The notes under the pieces: model-generated | The model's database searches: none | What the model was told of the DNA's origin: nothing | Seen by the model: only the letters and a program-made list of their open reading frames with translations | From: Chloroflexota bacterium | GTDB taxonomy: Bacteria > Chloroflexota > Chloroflexia > Thermomicrobiales > JADLAZ01 | Direction of reading: 5' to 3' | Assembly (NCBI GenBank): GCA_020849725.1 | Contig: JADLAZ010000176.1 | Span: 1 to 15,118, forward strand | Length of the DNA: 15,118 nt | Shown here: positions 7,377-14,172 of the stretch, piece by piece | How the letters are laid out: every line of letters begins with the position of its first letter | Position numbering within the stretch: the first letter of the stretch is position 1 | Translations under genes and position numbers: made by a program

Positions 7377-7403
7377 CGTGCGCCACCTCCATCTCGCGGG
7401 CAC

Positions 7404-7432
7404 ATAGTAGCACGTGGTGCAACCTCTCGCAA
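7404..7432 (-). promoter_or_regulatory. Antitoxin-toxin promoter with internal operator-like inverted repeat
   Basis: On the minus strand TTGCGA (7432-7427) and TACTAT (7409-7404) are separated by exactly 17 bp, each 4 of 6 to the sigma-70 consensus. The inferred start would leave about 20 bases of leader before the SD. Within the spacer, GCAC and GTGC (7410-7413, 7417-7420) form an inverted repeat that a ribbon-helix-helix dimer could bind. Autoregulation is inferred from the family. Confidence 0.55.
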
Positions 7433-7653
7433 CTGGGTTGGAACCCTGCGTCGTCGCTCGGCGACGAGGGTGCGACAGCGGAAGCACGCCAGCGGCAGTC
7501 GTGCGCCACCCGGGGCGGCGCCGCTGGCAAACGGGACCACATTCGGAACGAGCCGCACCCGCGCGACCGGCGCTGCCGGCTGGCGCGGCGGTGGAGCGGC
7601 ACGGGTAGGCGCCGGCGTCCAGACAGCGGGTAGTGGCTCACACCGAACTCAAC

Positions 7654-7659
7654 TACACT
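7654..7659 (+). promoter_or_regulatory. Possible -10 element of the RibD-C gene
   Basis: TACACT lies 47 bases before the ATG at 7707 in the only AT-rich patch of the leader. No good -35 is visible. Confidence 0.3.
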
Positions 7660-7706
7660 ATTCAGGCGCGGCCTGGGTGTCGACACCCCAGACTACGGAG
7701 ACCCGC

Positions 7707-8288
7707 ATGAGAATGCTCAGAATCATCGAACACATCTCGCTGGACGGCGTGATCCAGCACTCCGCCGATGACGACGATTTCCCCTACCGCGACTGGACTG
7801 CGCCCTATCGCACCCCCGCTGGCCGGGATGCCATCCTCGCCGCTCATGGCGAGCGCTTCGATCTGCTGCTTGGCCGTCGCACCTACGATGGCTGGTCGAG
7901 CTACTGGCCAAAGGCGCCGAGCAGTCCGCTGGCCGACCGTCTCAATGCGGCAAAGAAATACGTTGCTACCCACCGTCCAGAAAGTCTTGAATGGGGCCCG
8001 TTCGAGGGTCTTGGACCGGACATTGTCGAGGGCATTCGCCGCATCAAGTCAAAGGACGGCCCGGACCTTATCCTCTGGGGTAGCTCCACGCTGACATCGA
8101 CGCTGCTCGAGCATGGGCTGGCGGATGAAGTCCTGCTGCTCGTCTATCCGGTTCTGTTGGGGATGGGGAAGCGCTTCTTTGCGGACGGCACCCCGGCATG
8201 CTCATTGGAACTCGTCAGCACGAAGGCATTTCCGTCCGGCATCATCTTCAGTACGTACAAGGTCGCCGGGCCGTTGAAGACCGCCTAG
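7707..8288 (+). CDS. RibD C-terminal / dihydrofolate reductase-fold family protein
   Basis: A 193-residue protein with the RibD-C fold. The N-terminal strand RIIEHISLDGVIQ carries the SLDGVI signature, LLLGRRTYDGW follows near 53-63, and the C-terminal part reads DLILWGSSTLTSTLLEHGLADEVLLLVYPVLLGMGKRFF, matching the GSxxLxxxLxxxGLxDExxLxxxPVxLGxGxxLF pattern. Family members are NADPH-dependent reductases of unknown substrate (the YyaP/YwjB group), not the housekeeping folate enzyme. ATG 7707 has GGAG six bases upstream. The gene stands alone on the plus strand between minus-strand units and is followed after 17 bases by a strong hairpin. Its codons use more A/T third positions than the neighbouring genes, which could reflect later acquisition. 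Confidence 0.88.
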   Translation: MRMLRIIEHISLDGVIQHSADDDDFPYRDWTAPYRTPAGRDAILAAHGERFDLLLGRRTYDGWSSYWPKAPSSPLADRLNAAKKYVATHRPESLEWGPFEGLGPDIVEGIRRIKSKDGPDLILWGSSTLTSTLLEHGLADEVLLLVYPVLLGMGKRFFADGTPACSLELVSTKAFPSGIIFSTYKVAGPLKTA

Positions 8289-8305
8289 GTCAACGCCGCG
8301 GCATC

Positions 8306-8336
8306 GGAGGTGCATACGGCAGTCGTATGAACCTCC
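8306..8336 (+). terminator. Hairpin just after the RibD-C gene
   Basis: GGAGGT (8306-8311) pairs with ACCTCC (8331-8336) and CATAC (8313-8317) with GTATG (8325-8329), one G/A mismatch between, loop of seven bases. This 11-bp stem starts 17 bases after the stop codon, as expected of a terminator or 3' stabiliser. It has no T-run, so a rho-independent mechanism is uncertain. Confidence 0.5.
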
Positions 8337-8443
8337 TGGGAGGGGTGAGAACGCAGAACGTTGCCGCCCCTGTCCGCAACGTCGTAGACAACATGGTGTG
8401 AGACTGTACCCGCCATCGGCAACGTCGGTGACGGGCACAGCCC

Positions 8444-8513
8444 CTGGACCCCGGCCTGCGCCGGGGTGACGGGACACCTTACCCCCGTCATGCCGGCGCA
8501 GGCCGGCATCCAG
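8444..8513. repeat. Inverted pair of 30-bp hairpin-forming intergenic repeats
   Basis: Copy 1 (8444-8473) and copy 2 (8484-8513, opposite orientation) match at 26 of 30 positions. Each folds into an 8-bp stem with a 4-base loop: ACCCCGGC/GCCGGGGT in copy 1, ATGCCGGC/GCCGGCAT in copy 2; the loop is CTGC in equivalent orientation. All four differences are paired, so the stem is kept in both. The outer bases CTGGA and TGACGGG are the same. Spacing is 10 bases. This is the class of element that yields spurious PAQAGIQ and PACAGMTG peptides in many GC-rich genomes. Confidence 0.8.
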
Positions 8514-8601
8514 CCGTCACACCCAAAGCGGACGCCGGTCGATAGCGACCCTCCCATAGCGGGCGCCGGCCGACAGCGGCGCAGCCACGCCGGCCCCCAC
8601 G

Positions 8602-9375
8602 CTACTCCACGACCACCGGGCGGCGACCGATGTAGGGCGGTGCCATCAGCCGGCGCAGCACGGCGTCGGCGGCGGTCTCGGGAACGGTGTCAGCGGCCGG
8701 GTACTCCGGCGACCACGACATGTGGCCCGGGCTGTACTTGTAGAGCAGCGAGCGCCGCTCCCGGTCGGACTGCCAGGGCCAGGTGCCGTGCGTCAGCGAC
8801 TCGGTGAAGATGATCGCCGAGCCGGCCGGCTGCGGCACCTGGATCACCCACGGCCCGACCCGCTCCAGTTGCTTGATGTTCTCCGGACAGGGCAGGTTGC
8901 TCTTGTGGCTGCCGGGCACGGCCGCGAAGCCGCCGTCGCCGGGGTTGACGTCGCCGAGCGCGTAGGAGACGACGATCAGGCCGTTGTACATGCGCTCGTT
9001 GCGCCAGTGGTAGTACTGGCCGGGGTCGTAGGGCGTGCCGCCGCCGTGCAGGCGGTGCTTGGCGCCGGCGCGCTGCATGAAGATGGCGTAGCCGTGGTCG
9101 TAGCGGCACTTCGGGCCGATCATCTCGGTCAGGTAGGGCAGCAGGCGCGGGTTGGCGATCAGCCGGCGGAACGGCGCCTCCCACTCCTCCAACGGGCCGA
9201 CGTGCAGGTTGCCCTGGCCCAGCGTCATGTTACCGGTGCCCTCGCGGGCGTGCGCGCCCCAGGGATCGCGCCGGTCGATCAGCGCGTTCAACTCGGCCAC
9301 CTCGGCCGGCGTCAGCGCGTTCTCGACGACGATGAAGCCCATCAGGTCGAACAGGTAGCGCTCCTCATCCGTCAT
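8602..9375 (-). CDS. Phytanoyl-CoA dioxygenase (PhyH) family protein with HGG in place of HxD
   Basis: A 257-residue protein of the Fe(II)/2-oxoglutarate oxygenase superfamily. Supporting blocks: N-terminal FDLMGFIVVENALTPAEVAELN, VNPGDGGFAAVPGSHKSN (about 143-160, the PhyH NGPLxxxPGSH region), GSAIIFTESLTHGTWPW with distal iron ligand H196, and the 2-oxoglutarate-binding arginine in RERRSLLYKYSP (R207/R208). At the first metal motif the protein reads RLHGGGTPYDP, so H110 is followed by G112 where most members have Asp. It is cytosolic; no signal peptide is seen. The substrate is unknown. ATG 9375 has GGAGG eight bases upstream. It is the last gene of a minus-strand run behind two S9 peptidase genes (55 bp gap containing a hairpin), so it may be co-transcribed with them. 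Confidence 0.85.
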   Translation of the reverse strand: MTDEERYLFDLMGFIVVENALTPAEVAELNALIDRRDPWGAHAREGTGNMTLGQGNLHVGPLEEWEAPFRRLIANPRLLPYLTEMIGPKCRYDHGYAIFMQRAGAKHRLHGGGTPYDPGQYYHWRNERMYNGLIVVSYALGDVNPGDGGFAAVPGSHKSNLPCPENIKQLERVGPWVIQVPQPAGSAIIFTESLTHGTWPWQSDRERRSLLYKYSPGHMSWSPEYPAADTVPETAADAVLRRLMAPPYIGRRPVVVE

Positions 9376-9402
9376 CGGTCATCCTCCAGTCGTCAGTCGT
9401 AG

Positions 9403-9424
9403 GGGCAGCCCCCTGTGGCTGCCC
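9403..9424 (-). terminator. Hairpin between the S9 and PhyH genes
   Basis: GGGCAGCC (9403-9410) and GGCTGCCC (9417-9424) form a perfect 8-bp stem with a 6-base loop, seven bases after the S9 stop. It could be a partial terminator or mRNA processing signal inside the gene run. The sequence also resembles a dispersed intergenic palindrome (GTAGGGG...CCTGTGG) seen in Chloroflexota genomes. No T-tract. Confidence 0.5.
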
Positions 9425-9430
9425 TCGTCG

Positions 9431-11371
9431 TCAGGCGTCCGGCGTCAGATACTTCTGGAACCAGGCCAGCGAGCGCGTCAGGTAGTCGACGCGGTGCTCG
9501 GGCGGGCCACCGCCGGGGAAGCCGTGCGCGCCGCCGGGGTAGCGGGCGAACTCGGTCGCGCAGCCGGCGCGCATCAGCGCGACGAACATCTGCTCGCCCT
9601 GGCCGATCGGGCAGCGGTCGTCGGCCTCGCCGTGGATAATCAGCGTCGGCGTGCGGGCGCGATGGGCGAAGGTCGACGGTGAGTGGGCGGCGTACCAGTC
9701 GGGCGCGACGTGCGGCGCGACGCCGAACTCGACGTCGCCGAAGGTCGGGCCGACGTCGCTCGTGCCGTAGAAGGACTCGAGGTCAAAGACGGGCGCGCCG
9801 CAGACGGCGGCGGCGAAGCGGTCGGTCTGCCCGATCGCCCAGGCGGTCATGTAGCCGCCGTAGCTGAAGCCGTAGATGCCCAGCCGGGCCGGGTCGACGT
9901 ACGGGCGCGCCGCGACCGTGTCGACGACAGCCAGCAGGTCCAGGTAGTCCTCACCGCCCCAGTCGCGCAGCACCGCCCGCACGAAGTCCCGGCCGTAGGA
10001 GCCGGAGCCGCGGGGGTTGGCGTAAACGACCAGGAAGCCGTGGCTGGCCAGGCAATGCGCCAGCGGCAGGAACGACTCGCCGTAGAGGTTGTGCGGTCCA
10101 CCGTGGATGTCGAGCAGCAGCGGGTAGCGCCGCGCCGGGTCGAAGCCGGGCGGCAGCAGCAGCCAGGCGTCGATGGCGTGGCCGGCGCGCTCGACCGTCA
10201 GCCGCTCGCTGCCGATGCCGGCCCCACCCAGCAGCGGCGCGCTGCAATCGGTGATCAATCGCGTCGTGCCGGCGGCGCGATCGGTGACGGCGATCTCGCC
10301 GGTGGTCGTCAGGCTGGTCTGGCCCTGGACGACCAGCCGCCGCTCGCGATCGACGCTCAGGCCGAGGTGGCGCGCCGCCCAGGCGTGCGTCTCCTCCAGC
10401 CGGCCGGTGTCGGCGTCGACGATGTACAGCCCGCTCCGACCAGCGCGCAGCGCGCTGAGCAGCGCCCGTCGCTCGTCGAGCCAGACCGGCTGCGCCGGCA
10501 CCGGGCCGGGGTAGCCGGCATGAGGCAGGATCGCCAGGTCGTCGCCGAGCTGGCGCAGCGCACCGCTGGCGATGTCGTACCGGTAGAGGTTGGTCTGGCT
10601 GCTGTGATCGACATCGAGCGCCAGCAGCAGGTGGTCGCCGGCCGGCGACCACGACCACAGGTCAACCGCGCCACTCTCCGCGCCAACAAGCGTCGTCGCG
10701 CCGCCGTCCAGATCGATCAGCGCCAGTTGCGAGCCAAGCCCGCCACGGCTGAGGCGCTGCACGGCCAGCCGGCGGCCGTCCGGCGACCACGCCGGCCAGG
10801 CATGATCCTGCGCCACGTCGGTCAGTTGCCGCCGCTCGCCGCTCGCGACATCGACCACGAACATCTGTCGCCGGGCGTCGTTCAGGTAGCCGCGGCCGTC
10901 CTGCTTGTAGTCGAGCCGGCGTGTGACGCGCACCACCGGCGCCGCGCCGGCCGCCGGCGGCGTCCCGTCCGGGTTGGTCGGGTCGATCTGAGTGACGTAG
11001 GCCAGACGCTGCCCATCCGGCGACCAGGCGAGCTGGTCGATCGTCTGCGGGTGCCGGGTCAACTCGCGCGCCTCGCCGCCATCGGCTGGCAGCACGAACA
11101 GGCCGCTGCCGGGCACGCGGTCAGAGACGAAGGCGATCTGCCGGCCATCCGGCGACCAGCGCCCGCCGCTGTTGCGCGCGCCGGACCAGGTCAGCCGGCG
11201 CGCATTGCCGCCATCACTGTCGCAGCGCCAGAGCTGGCTCTCGATCGCCGGAGCGGCGCGATTGAGCGTCGTTAACGTGTAGAGTATCTGCCGCCCATCG
11301 GGCGACACCTGCGGCTCGCCCGCCTGCGGCAGATCGTAGACGAGCGCCTCGGGGGTCAGGGTCTGGCTCAT
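9431..11371 (-). CDS. S9 family peptidase (acylaminoacyl/prolyl oligopeptidase type), downstream copy
   Basis: A 646-residue serine peptidase. The N-terminal 390 residues form a TolB-like beta-propeller with regularly spaced blades marked by WSPDG motifs (about 22, 72, 116, 195, 241). The C-terminal alpha/beta hydrolase holds the oxyanion region DIHGGP (421-426), nucleophile S503 in GFSYGGYM, acid D584 in HGEADDRCP and H616 in YPGGAHGF; all triad residues are present. Such enzymes release N-terminal residues or dipeptides from short peptides. No signal peptide is seen, so it should be cytosolic. ATG 11371 has GGAGGAG upstream. It begins 28 bp after the stop of a full-length paralogue on the same strand, to which it aligns over its whole length with few gaps. 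A PhyH gene follows. Confidence 0.93.
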   Translation of the reverse strand: MSQTLTPEALVYDLPQAGEPQVSPDGRQILYTLTTLNRAAPAIESQLWRCDSDGGNARRLTWSGARNSGGRWSPDGRQIAFVSDRVPGSGLFVLPADGGEARELTRHPQTIDQLAWSPDGQRLAYVTQIDPTNPDGTPPAAGAAPVVRVTRRLDYKQDGRGYLNDARRQMFVVDVASGERRQLTDVAQDHAWPAWSPDGRRLAVQRLSRGGLGSQLALIDLDGGATTLVGAESGAVDLWSWSPAGDHLLLALDVDHSSQTNLYRYDIASGALRQLGDDLAILPHAGYPGPVPAQPVWLDERRALLSALRAGRSGLYIVDADTGRLEETHAWAARHLGLSVDRERRLVVQGQTSLTTTGEIAVTDRAAGTTRLITDCSAPLLGGAGIGSERLTVERAGHAIDAWLLLPPGFDPARRYPLLLDIHGGPHNLYGESFLPLAHCLASHGFLVVYANPRGSGSYGRDFVRAVLRDWGGEDYLDLLAVVDTVAARPYVDPARLGIYGFSYGGYMTAWAIGQTDRFAAAVCGAPVFDLESFYGTSDVGPTFGDVEFGVAPHVAPDWYAAHSPSTFAHRARTPTLIIHGEADDRCPIGQGEQMFVALMRAGCATEFARYPGGAHGFPGGGPPEHRVDYLTRSLAWFQKYLTPDA

Positions 11372-11399
11372 GAAGTCCGTCTCCTCCCGGTTTCACCCA

Positions 11400-13352
11400 C
11401 TACGCATCGGGCATCAGGTAACGCTGGAACCAGGCCAGCACGCGGGTAAGGAAGTCCTCCAGGTGGGCCGGTGGGCCGTAGCGCGGGCCGTGGTGGGTGC
11501 CGCCAGGGTAACGGGCGAACTCGACGTCGCAGCCGGCGCGCATCAGGGCGACGAACATCTGCTCGGCCTGGCCGATCGGGCAGCGCTCGTCAGCCTCGCC
11601 GTGGACGATCAGCGTCGGTGTCGTCACGCGATGGGCATGGGTGGCGGGCGAGTGCGCCGTGTACCATTCCCGGCGCTCGTGCGGCGGCCCACCGGCGTGG
11701 ATGTCGCCGAAGAAGTAACCGATGTCGCTCGTGCCGTAGAAGCTCTCCAGGTCGAAGACGCAGGCCACGGGCACCGCCGCCTTGAACCGGTCGGTTTGGG
11801 TGATCGTCCAGGCGGTCATGTAGCCGCCATAGCTGGGGCCGTAGATGCCAACGCGGTCGGGGTCGGTCTCCGGCCGGGCGACGACGGCGTCGACGACAGC
11901 CATCAGGTCCAGGTAGTCCTCGCCGCCCCAGTCACCGATCACCTGCCGGGCGAACGCACGCCCGTAGCTGTCCGAGCCGCGCGGGTTGGCGGAGACGACG
12001 AGAAAGCCGTGGGACGCCAGACACTGCTGGAGCGTGGAGAAGCCCCAGCCGTGATGCGACTGCGGGCCGCCATGGACGTCCAGCACGACCGGGTAGCGCC
12101 GCGCCGGGTCGAAGTCGGACGGCCGCCACAGCCAGGCGTCGATCACGGCGTCACCGCGCGGCACGGTGAGACGCTCGACCGTCGCCGGCGGCGCCTCCGC
12201 CAGCAACGCCCGGCTGACGTCGCTCGCCAGCCACTGCCGGTTCTCAACCAGATCGTAGACGCTGATCTCGCTGGCGGCGGTCGGGCTGCTGTGCTGCTGG
12301 ACGGCGTAGCGGCTGGTGGCATCGACGCTCAACCCGTAGTGCGCCGCCTCCCAGGTCGCCAGCGTCGTCAGCTCGGCGGTAGTGACGTCGACGGTGTACA
12401 GGCCGCTGCCGCCGGCGCGCACGGCGTGGATGAGGAGGCGGCGCTCGTCGAGCCAGACCGGGTGGGATGGCGGGAAGCGGCCGGGAATGCCGGCGTCCGG
12501 CTGCACCGGCAGGTCGTCGGTCAGCCGCACGATCGCGTCGGCGGCGACATCGTAGACGAACAGGTCGAGCTGGCCGGTGGCGGCGGTGTCGCCGGCGAAG
12601 GCGATGCGGTCGCCGGCCGGCGACCAGGCCCACAGGCTGACGATCAGGCCGCCGTCCGGGCCGACGACACGGCTGGCGCCGCCCGCCAGGTCGTGCAGCA
12701 CCAGTTGCGACCAGGGCGCGCCGGCCGGCGCCGGCCGCTGCGCCGCCAGCCAGCGGCCGTCCGGCGACCACTGCGGTGTCGTGTGGTCGGTCGGGCCGTC
12801 GGTGACGCGCCACCGCTCACCGCTGGCGACGTCGACGACGAAGACCTGCTGCCGGGCGGCAGCGACGACGCCCCGGCCATCGGCCTTGTAGTCGAGCCGG
12901 CGGGCCACGCGCACCCGCGGCGCGGCGCCGGCCGGCAGGGGCGTTTCGTCGGGATTGTCGGGGTCGTAGGCGGTCGTGTAGGCCAGGCGCGCGCCGTCGG
13001 GCGACCAGGCCAGCGCGGTGATGGCCTGCGCGTGGCGCGCCAGCTCGCGCGCCTCGCCGCCATCGGTCGGCAGCACGAACACGCCAGCAGCGGCGACGCG
13101 GTCGGAGACAAACGCGATCTGCCGGCCATCTGGCGACCAGATGGCGCCGCCGTTGTGGTCGCCGCTCCAGGTGAGCTGGCGGTGGTCGCTGCCGTCGATG
13201 GTGCAGCGCCAGACCTGCGCCGGCGGGCGCGCCGCCTCCCGATTTGGCGTCGTGAGCGTGTAGATGATGGCGCGGCCATCGGGCGACACGCGCGGCTCGC
13301 CAGTCGATGGCAGGTCATAGGCGAGCGCCGCCGGACCGAGGAATTGTCCCAT
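11400..13352 (-). CDS. S9 family peptidase (acylaminoacyl/prolyl oligopeptidase type), upstream copy
   Basis: A 650-residue paralogue of the next gene, probably first in the transcript. Propeller WSPDG motifs lie at about 22, 72, 116, 195 and 243, at almost the same residues as in its partner. The hydrolase domain has DVHGGP (425-430), nucleophile S507 in GPSYGGYM, acid D588 in HGEADERCP and H620 in YPGGTHHGP. The nucleophile elbow has Pro where the partner has Phe, and the loop after the catalytic His differs (HHGPRYG against HGFPGGG), which may shift substrate choice. No signal peptide. ATG 13352 (MGQFLGPAALAYDLPS) is chosen because GAGGAG lies just upstream; the open frame continues for 55 more codons through the divergent promoter region without homology. 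Divergent from the oxidase operon across 119 bp. Confidence 0.93.
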   Translation of the reverse strand: MGQFLGPAALAYDLPSTGEPRVSPDGRAIIYTLTTPNREAARPPAQVWRCTIDGSDHRQLTWSGDHNGGAIWSPDGRQIAFVSDRVAAAGVFVLPTDGGEARELARHAQAITALAWSPDGARLAYTTAYDPDNPDETPLPAGAAPRVRVARRLDYKADGRGVVAAARQQVFVVDVASGERWRVTDGPTDHTTPQWSPDGRWLAAQRPAPAGAPWSQLVLHDLAGGASRVVGPDGGLIVSLWAWSPAGDRIAFAGDTAATGQLDLFVYDVAADAIVRLTDDLPVQPDAGIPGRFPPSHPVWLDERRLLIHAVRAGGSGLYTVDVTTAELTTLATWEAAHYGLSVDATSRYAVQQHSSPTAASEISVYDLVENRQWLASDVSRALLAEAPPATVERLTVPRGDAVIDAWLWRPSDFDPARRYPVVLDVHGGPQSHHGWGFSTLQQCLASHGFLVVSANPRGSDSYGRAFARQVIGDWGGEDYLDLMAVVDAVVARPETDPDRVGIYGPSYGGYMTAWTITQTDRFKAAVPVACVFDLESFYGTSDIGYFFGDIHAGGPPHERREWYTAHSPATHAHRVTTPTLIVHGEADERCPIGQAEQMFVALMRAGCDVEFARYPGGTHHGPRYGPPAHLEDFLTRVLAWFQRYLMPDA

Positions 13353-13382
13353 TCCGCCACTCCTCTCGCGCATGATCTGGCC

Positions 13383-13403
13383 TATACTACACTGTCCATA
13401 TGG
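13383..13403 (+). promoter_or_regulatory. Possible oxidase-operon -10 and adjacent palindrome
   Basis: TATACT (13383-13388, 5 of 6 to consensus) is followed by the palindrome CCATATGG (13396-13403), near the expected transcription start, flanked by CTG and CAG. The leader to the first oxidase gene would be about 75 bases. No clear -35 is visible. The opposite strand of the same patch (TAGTAT) could serve the S9 genes. Confidence 0.4.
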
Positions 13404-13471
13404 CAGCCGGCGACGACACGCCCCAGCGCGCCGGGGTTGACCCACCCAGCATCCGCCCAGGAGGGACCAGG

Positions 13472-13663
13472 ATGGCCAACGCACCCGCGCCGCGCGATCC
13501 CGCTGCCACCGCGCCACCGGCGCCGGATGCCGGACACGCGTCCGAGGGGCATGGCGAGCATCACCTACACGGTACTTTTTTGTTGATGATTATATTTATC
13601 ATTATTATCATCGCAACTTGGGGCATCGTCTACCTGGATATGTTGCGGAGGGGACTGGCCTGA
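13472..13663 (+). CDS. cbaD: ba3-type cytochrome c oxidase subunit IIa
   Basis: A 63-residue protein: about 34 residues of Ala/Pro/His-rich N-terminus, then one transmembrane helix (GTFLLMIIFIIIIIATWGIVY, 34-54) ending DMLRRGLA. The TWGIVYLxxLxRG ending resembles the Thermus subunit IIa, which replaces a helix missing from B-type subunit II. Five histidines (22, 27, 30, 31, 33) lie just before the helix. ATG 13472 has GGAGGG seven bases upstream, and the stop overlaps the next start (TGATG). The codons for the helix use ATA, ATT, TTG and TTT in contrast to the GC-rich neighbours. The gene order IIa-II-I matches the Thermus ba3 operon. The gene symbol is by analogy. Confidence 0.8.
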   Translation: MANAPAPRDPAATAPPAPDAGHASEGHGEHHLHGTFLLMIIFIIIIIATWGIVYLDMLRRGLA

Positions 13664-14130
13664 TGAAGATCGACCTGTACGAGCGCATCATCCTTGGGCT
13701 GACGGTGGTGATGCTGCTCGTCTTCATCGGTGCGCTAGCGACGGCGACGCTGGCGGCCGGCATCCACGTGCCGGGCCAGACCGGCCGCATCGCACCGGAC
13801 GAGATTGCCAAGACCGAGCCGTTCTCGAACCCCGGCCTGCGCGAGCTAGGTCCCGGCCGCTACGAGGCAGTGATGGTCGCCCAGATGTGGGGCTTTACCC
13901 CCTCGGAGATTACGGTGCCGGTCGGGGCGCGCGTCAACTTCCGCATCGTCAGTCGCGACGTCACCCATGGCTTCAACATCGAGGGCACCAACGCGAATGT
14001 CATGCTCGTTCCGGGCCAGATCTCTCAGGTCGAGGTCCTGTTCAACCGGCCGGGCGAGCAACTGATCATCTGCCATGAGTACTGCGGCACTGGCCATCAC
14101 CTGATGTGGGGCCGCGTCATCGTCAAGTAA
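13663..14130 (+). CDS. cbaB: Cytochrome c oxidase subunit II, B-type (ba3-like), CuA-binding
   Basis: A 155-residue subunit with one N-terminal transmembrane helix (about 9-30) and an extracytoplasmic cupredoxin domain. The binuclear CuA site is complete: H102 in DVTHGFNIEG, C137, E139, C141, H145 and M148 in CHEYCGTGHHLMWG. It accepts electrons from cytochrome c and passes them to the haem/copper subunit. The single helix and short length are those of B-type subunit II; A-type ones have two helices and are longer. ATG 13663 overlaps the stop of subunit IIa by one base (TGATG) with GGAGGGG upstream, so the two are translationally coupled. Subunit I follows after 42 bp. Confidence 0.94.
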   Translation: MKIDLYERIILGLTVVMLLVFIGALATATLAAGIHVPGQTGRIAPDEIAKTEPFSNPGLRELGPGRYEAVMVAQMWGFTPSEITVPVGARVNFRIVSRDVTHGFNIEGTNANVMLVPGQISQVEVLFNRPGEQLIICHEYCGTGHHLMWGRVIVK

Positions 14131-14172
14131 GGACTCCCGCCGTCCGATCCAACGCACCAGGAGGGTACCGGC

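Larger units (their letters stand above)
7377..7706. other. 330-bp non-coding divergent region between toxin-antitoxin and RibD-C genes
   Basis: No credible gene is seen. The left part holds the antitoxin promoter/operator (7404-7432). A hairpin at 7443-7471 pairs ACCC with GGGT and TCGTCGC with GCGACGA around a TCG loop, with a TGCG bulge on one side; its role is unknown. The middle (about 7472-7640) shows no pattern I can name. A possible -10 for the RibD-C gene is at 7654. Confidence 0.6.
8289..8601. other. 313-bp non-coding stretch with hairpins and repeats
   Basis: No credible gene. From left to right: the hairpin at 8306-8336; a second inverted repeat, ACGTTGC (8358-8364) with GCAACGT (8376-8382), loop 11; GCAACGTCG repeated directly at 8376 and 8419; the inverted 30-bp repeat pair at 8444-8513; and featureless GC-rich sequence to the stop of the PhyH gene. 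Short frames here are repeat-derived. Confidence 0.65.

Noticed and set aside
8444..8513. CRISPR array or small protein with PAQAGIQ text
   Set aside because: There are only two inverted copies and no regular spacers; the peptide text is the known artefact of translating this repeat class.
9683..11275. A 530-codon open frame on the plus strand opposite the downstream S9 gene
   Set aside because: Same reasoning: composition of a GC-rich shadow, no motif. Its likeness to the frame opposite the other S9 gene only mirrors the paralogy of the real genes.
13400..13471. Upstream ATG at 13400 as the start of subunit IIa
   Set aside because: No SD precedes it, it sits in the palindrome near the likely transcription start, and ATG 13472 has a strong SD.
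11370..13586. A 738-codon open frame on the plus strand opposite the upstream S9 gene
   Set aside because: It is antisense to a gene with a complete catalytic triad, has Arg/Ala/Gly/Val-rich composition without domains, and arises because GC-rich third positions suppress stops on the opposite strand.
13573..13619. The AT-rich stretch with T6 as an intrinsic terminator
   Set aside because: No stable hairpin precedes the T-run, and it lies inside a convincing reading frame coupled to subunit II.
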